From: Capsicum annuum
Lineage: Eukaryota > Streptophyta > Magnoliopsida > Solanales > Solanaceae
Length of the DNA: 64,000 bases
Assembly (NCBI RefSeq): GCF_002878395.1
Contig: NC_061111.1
Location: forward strand, 22,764,152-22,828,151
Reading direction: 5' to 3'
In this document: positions 56,701 through 64,000 of the stretch, piece after piece
Layout: every line of letters starts with the position of its first letter
How positions within the stretch are numbered: position 1 is the stretch's first letter
Position numbers and translations under genes: made by a program
The notes under the pieces: model-generated
Database searches by the model: none
Seen by the model: only the letters and a program-made list of their open reading frames with translations
What the model was told of the DNA's origin: nothing

Positions 56701-59700
56701 GAATGGTGTTAGGAAGACTCAAAGAAATCTGTCCTGAACTCTTTGGACTCAGCACAAAAGTTTCCTGCCAAAGTTCCTGAAAAGCAAATATCACTCTCAT
56801 CGCAAGATGAAGTGGTGGATCATTCACCGATTAAAGGTACTCGACTACTCACTGATATATATCAGAGATGTAATGTGGCAGTATGTGAACCTGCTGGGTA
56901 CATTGAAGCCAAGAATGATGAAAATTGGGTGACTGCAATGAAAGAGGAGTTGTTTATGATTGAGAAGAACATGACTTGGGAGCTTGTTGATCAACCTAAA
57001 GACAGAAAAGTAATTGGGCTGAAATGGGTCTTCAGAACAAAGTTAAATGTCGATGGTTCAGTCAACAAGCATAAAGCAAGGCTTGTCGTTAAGGGATATG
57101 CTCAAATTTTTTGTGTGGATTATTTTGATACATTCGCACCAGTGGCTAGGCTTGACACGATCAGGTTACTTCTTGCTCTTGCTGCACAATTGGGCTGGAA
57201 AATGTATTAGATGGATGTCAAATCGGCATTTCTTAATGGTTTTCTCCAGGAAGAAATTTATGTTGAGCAACCCGAAGGCTTTATGACGAAAGGAAAAGAG
57301 GACAAAGTTTACAGGCTAAGAAAGGCGCTTTATGGACTTAAACAAGCACCAAGGGCCTGGTATGGTCGAATAGATGATCATTTGCTTGGGTTAGGCTTTG
57401 AAAAGAGTCTATCAGAATCTACTCTTTATGTTAAACATAATGGCATTGATATTCTTGTCGTGTCTATATATGTTGATGAGGTACTAGTTACAGGGAGCAA
57501 TACAAAGCATATTGAGGATTTCAAGCAAGAAATGATGCAAGCCTTCGAGATGACTGATCTTGGCCTAATGTCCTATTTTCTTGGAATGGAAATCAAATAG
57601 GGACAGAATGAAGTTTTCATTTTTCAGAAGAAATATGCTAAGGAAATTCTGAAGAAGTTCAACATGAAAGATTGCAAGGAGATGAGTACTCCTATGAACC
57701 AAAAAGAGAAACTAAGCAAGAATGATGGAGCAGAGAAAGTGGAGGAAACGTACTTCAGAGGCTTAGTCGGTTGTTTGATGTATCTCACAGCTACAAGACC
57801 CGATATTTTGTATGTTGTAAGCATTTTATCGAGGTTTATGCATTGTGCTAGTGAGCTGCATCTAAAAGCAGCAAAAAGAGTAATCAGATTCATCAGAGGA
57901 ACCATTAATTATGGTGTCAAGTTTCAGAAAAATCCAAATCCGAAACTACTTGGGTATTCTGATAGTGATTGGGCTGGATCAGTAGATGACATGAAGAGCA
58001 ATCTGGAGCTTGGCTCCGAAATATTTTTGTGGTGCTCAAAGAAGCAAGATATTGTGGCTAAATCCACTGCAGAGGCAGAATTTGTGGCGGCAAGCAGCAG
58101 CGAATCAAGCTTTGTGGTTGAGGAAAATATTTGTTGATCTGCATATGAATCAAACAAAAGGAACTGAAGTATTTGTGGACAACCAATCTGTGATAGCAAT
58201 TTCTCACAATCCTGTATTTCATGCCAAAACAAAACAGTTCAATATCAAGCTTTGCTTCTTGAGGGAAGTGCAAAAAATGGGTGATGTGATTCTGCTTTAT
58301 TGCAAAACCGAGGATCAGCTGGCTGATATCTTCACCAAACCTTTACCAGGAAGCAAATTCCAACTTCTCAGGAAAAAACTTGGAGTTTGCAGCTCTTAAA
58401 GTAAGGAAGAGTGTTAGAAAAATGCATAAGTGCTGCAACAGTCTTATTTCTAAGTTATCTGTATAGAAGTTGTTATCTGTAGGCAGTTATTTGGTTTCTA
58501 TCTTATCTGTAATTGTTATCCTTATCCTTTTAGGAGTTGGTTACTTAGTTTCAGTTAGGATTGTAACTTATAAATAAATTTCAAATCTGTAATAAAGCTA
58601 TAGTTTTTGCTTTCATCAACATCTCTCTGTTAATTTATCAAACTCATGTTCCACTGGTTCATCAACTAATAAAATCAGTTTCTTATGTTCTTCACTCTCT
58701 GGAAACTTACGGTTTTTTTTGTCCTACCCTTGAAGGATTAGCGGAGTTGGGATTATTAAACCACCTAAGCCAACAAGCCTAGGACATGGGCTTTGAGAAA
58801 GGTTACGCAACACTTAGTAGAACACGTTCCACATCTTTGAGAAGCTTCTGCATTTTTATAGCAGGAAACTGTTTTCAATTGGTAAAAGCAGTATTGACAA
58901 TTGACACCAGTCAAAATTTCTTGGTTCCAATGTTATGATCTCATTCTTTCCCTCCTTTTTCAACTTTAAAAGAATAGTTATTGCAGGTTTTGATATCATA
59001 CAGTGTTAACTGATTCAATAGGAGGTAAAGAGAAAGCATTAAATTCCATATATCACAGGTCTATACCATTTATTGATCCTTGCATCTTCACTATATCACA
59101 GATGTGGAGAAATCTCAAAGTTGTTTCACTTAATTGATAGCTATATAGTAGTAAACAAGCATGGAAACATGGACAGATTTTATTGCTAAATGAAAAATAT
59201 TTTTTCCACCAAACTGATGTTGAACCACAAAAACTATACACATGATAAAGTTGTCAAATGTTTCTGAACTTCCATTCCTAAGTTTTTGTGTTTGAACATA
59301 CCTATTCATAAACGCCAAATTAAGTTTAAGTGAGCGGACTTCCTTCTCCAAATTCTCACAGCGCTTCATAAGGGATTGCATATCTGAAGGAATTGCTGTT
59401 GTTAAATTTCTCTCTTTGGCTTCTGCCATTCTGCATCGATATTGAGAACAGTAAGCTTACGAAATGGATCATATTCTATGAGAAAATTTTAAGTGGTATA
59501 CACCTGAGGAACCACACAAATGGGCTTAAATCTAAACTTTGAGCTATTCTAGAAACCAAGCAAGTAGCTAAATAATAGCCCTTCTCTTTAAGGAGAAGGT
59601 TCGTCTCATTAACAAAAACAAAGATGTACAAAATCTAATCATCACACAATTATGGTTGCGAACAAAAGAGAGATAAATTGGTAGGATATTCCCGAGTTAG

Positions 59701-62700
59701 TCACAGGCAGTTATAAACTGGCATCAGCTTTAGTTCTACTCTGGAAGCTCAACAATCTTTAACATTTTGTTTATAGAGCCAGGGAAAACTCAGCGTTATC
59801 ATATTTGAACACATTTACCGTAATCACAACCGATAATAAGTTTATGATATCCATTAATTAGCATACCAAAGTGAACTATCAGCACAGATACCCAATTTAG
59901 GCTGCATTTTCAGCTCATACTTGAGTTGGATGGAGACACAAGTTGGACACATTTAGGTTACAAAAGCTGGCAAATTCATGCTCGAGTCAGATACCAAAAA
60001 GTTGATTTCAAATGCTATATAAGCTCAGTCACACAACATAGATAGAACAGGAAAGATAACAAATATAGAGAACTAAGAGAACAAAAAAGAGACATCACAT
60101 CTTGTGGACTAATCAAATTTTTGACCTGACAGAAAAAGGCCATGCAAACACGAGGTCAACAGTTTCAAGCAGCCTAAACTCTGAGTAGGCCATCAAGCTA
60201 AAGCATCAGAATTAACTGCAAAAATTTTGCAAGTGTATGCAGTGAAAACCATACATTTGGTGTTCCATCTAGAGAGGCAATATCACACAGTGCAGGCCTT
60301 CCAGAATATCAAGGTTTAAATAACATCTCATGCTTTTCGAAATCTCATTTCTTATTTCTGCTTCATATCATTTCAGGAAAATAAAACTGGAATAAGTCAC
60401 ATGCGGATGCAGAACACGTGCTATCTACATAAAATTTCTGCATCCAATAGTCATACCAACCACAGAAAGGAATAATCACTAAGAAATAATGTAGCCTAAA
60501 AAGAATAAGATTCATGCAAGCTCTCATGATAGTTGTACATACTTCCGAGACCTCTCCACTCTTCGCTTCTTCTTAGGATCTCCATTTTCCGCTGCATTTT
60601 TCATGCCGGTTAGAAGTGAACAGCATGAAAGCAATTAAGTAACAGCATGCATGTCATATAATATAGCATCTGAGTACGATTAGGCCATAGAGCTTTTGCT
60701 CGAACAGAATTACATAGATTGAAAGAGCATAAATCTAGTTATATTGAGGTTTATGAGAATGAAAATGGATTACTAGCAAATTTGGGCTACTCAAGATATT
60801 TACAAGAGACTGCCTTGACACTGGAGCACATTTTTTTTCATTAAATAAGACAGTTTCAATCTCATGGTAAAAATGGACATTTCATGTTTACTTTGCTGTC
60901 TCTATTGAGAATTCCTTGATCTTTAAAAATGTTAGAAAAAGTATAACAAACATCTTATTCCTTAAAAATGTTAGCAAAAAAATATAACAAACATCTTATT
61001 CCCTGTATTCCCTGAACAAGAAAGAACCCTAAGGTCAATACTTGTAGATTTGATTCTTTATTTTTTCAAGTTTCACTCCATTGATTGCATGATTCATTTT
61101 GTAACCTTTCTAAAAATATGGAATTAATCGGAACCAACTTTGGCAGTATTGCAGTACCAACCTTTAAATATATTCCATAAGTTCTTCCGATATGCTAATT
61201 ATTTTGTTGATTTTCACCTAAGAAGTGGTCTAACCTAAGCTACTTAAGAGTTTCAGGATAGGAAGACATAATTTATCCCTAAAGAGAGTGGGGAAGGGAG
61301 AGAGAGAGTCTGCATTAATGCAATAGGAAGTAACAGGAACGCCACCATGTTGTCTGAAAAAAAACAAGAGCGACGATGGTACATTTATAATTTTAAATAG
61401 ACACGGAAGTGGAAAAAAATGCAAAGATGTGATGTTTTATTAATTGCAGTTAAATGTCTTTCTTACCTGATTGCACTGATGTCAAAGATTCATGTCGAAC
61501 TAGACCACCTTTCTGTGATGTCTGAACAAATTGGAGAAATTATCATCAGCCTTAACAATCTCACTATTTTAATTTGAACATGGGTAATGCTGTTTCCAAT
61601 TCCAAGGACATGAGTAGAGAATACCTTTTGGTTGTCCTTCACGTTATCATATATTCGTTCTCTAATATCTGCAGTTCAATGGTAAATGACTATATTAACA
61701 AACCTGTGTGCAAAGCATGCTAAGTTTGGAGAAACAACCATCTCAAATAAGTGCACTATGTGAAATAGAAATTTCCAATTAGTATCATTCTTAGTTTGAA
61801 AATTCAAGAATCATCTCTCTTTGAAGACGACCTTGTTTGCGAATTTGCTAAGACGGGCAAGTTGCAAATAGAAAGCAGCATAGATAATTCGATACAGACA
61901 GCTTATTTATCTTATTTACCTCTGGCAGTTGAACCATTTTCTGAGCTCCTTGCATATCCAACTTGATTTCTAGAGCCCTCGTACACATTTAAAGCTTGAC
62001 TTGCATTGCTCAGACCATCATATGCATCAAAACCAATTGAGATTATTGGTGCAGCAACAGAAGATTCACTTTGAGAAGGTTCCTGTGACACCATGTCCAT
62101 CTGGATTGGATTTGAGGGAGCCATAATACTTTCTAAAATGACATCTAATGACCCTTGAACTGTTTGTAGAATCCCTGTATCGATGACTTGAACAATGGAT
62201 GCATCCTGATATGTCCCTTGACTTTCAGAAATATGACACCCTGGATGTTGATTCATGCCCGAGTTACAAAAGACTTCTTGATTTCCATAACTTCCCAGCA
62301 TATTCTCCTCGATGGCTACTCTAGCAGTATGATAGTTCGTTAATTTCTTCCGTTCTAAGGTACCCTTTAGCATGCTTACAACAGAAGAAATATTATCTGG
62401 ACCATCCATTTGTTGTGCTTCAAATGTTGATGAAGATGAATTTGATGGAGATATAAAAGTATTGTGTTGGTTGGTAATTTCACACATTGACATGTTAGTG
62501 TACCCTGTGGGATCAGAAACTTCTTCTTTAAAGTTATTTACAGCATTTCCGGGGATATTATGCAAGGCTTCACGAGCTAGTGTAGACTGTGAGTGCTGCA
62601 TAGCTGCATACCTCCTCCTACAGAAATTTATAGGGATAACCAAATATCACAAGAAGTGATCAGCATCCAGAAATAACAATATCGATGAAGTTACATGAAC

Positions 62701-63904
62701 AGGAATACATAAAGGATGCAATATGAATGATACCTTAACTCAGAGGAGCGACTTCTCGTCATGGGCTGAGAACTATGGAACCAGGTCTGCAAGAAAGCTC
62801 TGTATGAGATATCAAGAGAAACTGTGTGAAAAGATATCAGCAATTATAGAACAAACCTTGGCTAAAAACAGATTGCTAGCTTGCATTTCTCTAGCCGTTA
62901 CGTCCCTAATGACAAAAGAAAAATGGTTATTACCCCCAAAAGTTTCAGAATGACTAATAATATGAGACAAATCGCTTGAAATATCTAGATTAGTTGAGCA
63001 ATAACCTCAAGCCAGATAAGCCTAAGGAAGCAAGAAAGCACATTGCAATAGCCCCAAAAACTGCAATTCTTTTCTTTTTTTGAACATTCATTTTGGAATT
63101 TACCAACACCGATCATAACTAAATCATACATGCCGAAAGAGGTAAACGGTAGTAACACCTGGTTGAATGTTGGTTTAGGTTGCTAGATGATTCATTGGCA
63201 ATAGATATATTTTCTGGATCTAGAGTGTCAGCCACTTTTCTTTTCTGAATTCCTCCATTCTGCTGGCTAGATAGACCAGCAAGTTCACTGGAGATCCTAC
63301 ATTTTAAAACGAAAGAATGTCATAAAAGCTGAAAAATTAATGCAACTCTCTGGTAACGTAGGTTATCACAATTACTTCATGTAGAACCACGTAAAATTGG
63401 ATTCAGAAGTTTATAAGTGAAAAGAAATCATAGATTGGATTCAGAAGTTTATAAGTGAAAAGAAATCATAGCTATTCTGATAAGTTAACTTCCTTTGCAT
63501 AACAGGAAAAAAGAGCTGAGCCTTTTTCCTTTTGTCTTAAACTTAGTATTCACACAATTTTCCTAGGCAAAAGGAGAATCAGCGCCAAACAGAGAGTTGT
63601 ATTGTATCAAGAAAAGATGAATGGTCTTCATGAAAGATTTTTCTTCTCAAAGACAAAAGGCATCTCGTAGCTCATCCTCACTGTCGTCACTTTCTCTAAT
63701 CCTTAAGAAGCTTTAAAGTGTTTTACATATTGCAGCCATTGTATTATGCACAAATGTATCTTAATAAGAGAAAGACCTCTAAGAATACTCCAGCAACAAG
63801 TAAAATGTTAAAAATGATCGTCTTGTTGAAATTCATTCCAAAAACACTAACCTTCGTGACGTCTGTTGAGCACGATGAGCCATCGGTGTTTCACTGCCGT
63901 TATT
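53747..63904 (-). CDS. CYCLOPS: CYCLOPS/IPD3, common-symbiosis transcriptional activator (10 exons, 5' end outside window)
   Basis: CYCLOPS/IPD3 is the nuclear DNA-binding activator phosphorylated by the calcium/calmodulin kinase CCaMK; it switches on arbuscular-mycorrhiza (and, in legumes, nodulation) genes. Minus-strand exons with matching phases and GT..AG borders: 63852-63904, 63159-63296, 62857-62905, 62734-62786, 61920-62617, 61625-61668, 61467-61512, 60543-60591, 59302-59430, 53747-53855. Landmarks: [68 protein letters not shown]; the basic patch [11 protein letters not shown] (nuclear signal); and the C-terminal coiled coil [20 protein letters not shown] followed by [20 protein letters not shown]. 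These give about 455 codons; the legume protein is about 518, so roughly 60 N-terminal residues lie beyond 64000. No stop or frameshift is seen. The last intron (53856-59301) holds Copia-E. Confidence 0.93.
54102..54400 (+). repeat. Copia-E 5' LTR
   Basis: 299 bases, TGTTAGAGAATG ... GAAACTTACA. Confidence 0.95.
54484..55430 (+). pseudogene. Copia-E gag
   Basis: ATG 54484 opens [20 protein letters not shown] and [20 protein letters not shown], then [21 protein letters not shown] frameshift near 54800-54860 leads to [20 protein letters not shown] and [24 protein letters not shown] at 55085 follows FQAQEQ. Then a lysine-rich stretch ([10 protein letters not shown]) and two zinc knuckles, [14 protein letters not shown] and [14 protein letters not shown]. 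Otherwise a full-length UBN2-type gag. Confidence 0.93.
55431..56712 (+). pseudogene. Copia-E protease and integrase
   Basis: Protease: [20 protein letters not shown] (D-S-G intact) with a stop at about 55619. Integrase: [20 protein letters not shown] to [15 protein letters not shown] (HHCC), core [20 protein letters not shown] and [16 protein letters not shown] frameshift at about 56300-56350 disrupts the region of the third catalytic residue. The C-terminal part [20 protein letters not shown] is intact up to a TAG at 56710. Confidence 0.93.
56713..57930 (+). pseudogene. Copia-E reverse transcriptase, catalytic YVDD altered to YVDE
   Basis: [60 protein letters not shown], a TAG at 57208, [40 protein letters not shown], then [18 protein letters not shown]. 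The catalytic box reads Y-V-D-E instead of Y-V-D-D. A TAG at 57598 follows FLGMEIK, and the thumb continues with [13 protein letters not shown] and [20 protein letters not shown]. Confidence 0.94.
57931..58400 (+). pseudogene. Copia-E RNase H
   Basis: [20 protein letters not shown] and [20 protein letters not shown] are followed by a frameshift near 58090-58110. Then [60 protein letters not shown] and a normal end at 58399 (KLGVCSS). Confidence 0.94.
58412..58711 (+). repeat. Copia-E 3' LTR
   Basis: 300 bases; matches 54102-54400 at about nine of ten positions or better by eye. The last base is G where the other LTR has A, so the terminal CA is lost. Confidence 0.93.
59431..60542 (-). other. 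CYCLOPS intron
   Basis: Intron between the basic-patch exon (60543-60591) and the coiled-coil exon (59302-59430). AT-rich; no inserted element recognised. Confidence 0.85.
60592..61466 (-). other. CYCLOPS intron
   Basis: Intron between exons 61467-61512 and 60543-60591. A short direct duplication around AAAAATGTTAG..AAAA(G/A)TATAACAAACATCTTATTCC lies near 60925-61005 (two copies about 45 bases apart). Confidence 0.85.
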
Positions 63905-64000
63905 CTGAGGAGCAATTAGTAACGAATTAGCCAAGATACAAAAAAACAAGCAGGCAAATACAGAACTGCTATACATGCTTTATAGCTACCAAAAATGTTA

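Larger units (their letters stand above)
54102..58711 (+). mobile_element. Copia-E: complete but decayed Ty1/copia element
   Basis: LTRs 54102-54400 and 58412-58711 both begin TGTTAGA and contain GCATAAGTGCTGCAACAG-type sequence. The primer site ATTGATATCAAAGC follows the first LTR; the tract AGTAAGGAAGAG precedes the second. Gag, protease, integrase, RT and RNase H occur in Copia order. The TSD is unclear because the target is T-rich (TTTTT versus GTTTT). Confidence 0.93.
53856..59301 (-). other. CYCLOPS last intron, enlarged by Copia-E
   Basis: The donor follows MNAG-type sequence at 59302 (AATAG then GTATGT on the minus strand); the acceptor is CTCAG before AAAGGATTC at 53855. The intron separates the two halves of the coiled coil and is 5.4 kb long, 4.6 kb of it the Copia-E element, which lies in the opposite orientation to the gene. 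Confidence 0.92.

Noticed and set aside
54102..58711. Copia-E as an exon source for CYCLOPS
   Set aside because: It is in opposite orientation and lies wholly within an intron with intact splice sites; no sign of exonisation.
1..64000. CRISPR arrays, bacterial operons or prophage
   Set aside because: No regularly spaced repeats with unique spacers and no prokaryotic gene organisation; the repeats seen are plant transposons and minisatellites.

Overview
The window is plant nuclear DNA, very probably from a Solanaceae genome. It is AT-rich, has split genes with GT..AG introns, is dense in Ty1/copia and Ty3/gypsy LTR retrotransposons, and carries tRNA-derived SINE-like repeats of a type I associate with tomato, pepper and tobacco. 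I cannot fix the genus from sequence alone. The only apparently intact host gene is at the right edge, on the minus strand: 10 exons (53747-63904) of CYCLOPS/IPD3, the transcriptional activator of the common symbiosis pathway. Its first exon(s) lie beyond the window.

Layout. 1-1731: start of a minus-strand Copia element (gag plus leader/LTR) running off the left edge. 1914-2602: first exon of a leucine-rich-repeat receptor kinase (LRR-RLK) relic, minus strand. 2743-2925: SINE. 3482-25640: a three-level nest of retrotransposons, each level with its own target-site duplication (TSD): Copia-C (TSD ATTAT) holds Gypsy-A (TSD CAGGA), which holds Gypsy-B, a chromodomain element (TSD GGCTA). 25646-36436: DNA-transposon-rich stretch with a second LRR-RLK relic split by a Mutator-like element, a Tourist-like element containing an organelle-like segment, a long-TIR element and an hAT MITE. 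37181-48784: a third, nearly full-length LRR-RLK (subfamily XII type, non-RD kinase), broken by frameshifts, stops and a 7.5-kb gypsy insertion (Gypsy-F, TSD AATCC) inside the kinase domain. 49262-52459: Copia-D, whose pol region is replaced by host-gene fragments. 54102-58711: Copia-E, inside the last CYCLOPS intron.

The most unusual object is Copia-D. Between its LTRs, gag and protease are followed, in one reading frame broken only by stop codons, by pieces resembling cytosolic HSP90 (N domain), a coiled-coil/Kelch protein, a TFIIH p62-type BSD domain, and HSP90 again (middle domain). This looks like capture of several host transcripts by a retrotransposon. A second notable observation is that one end of Gypsy-A carries 10 extra bases matching its primer-binding site, as expected if the tRNA primer was incompletely removed before integration.

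The transposable-element genes are nearly all broken. The three LRR-RLK copies are all pseudogenes. All calls come from reading the sequence and from recalled family knowledge; no database search was run.
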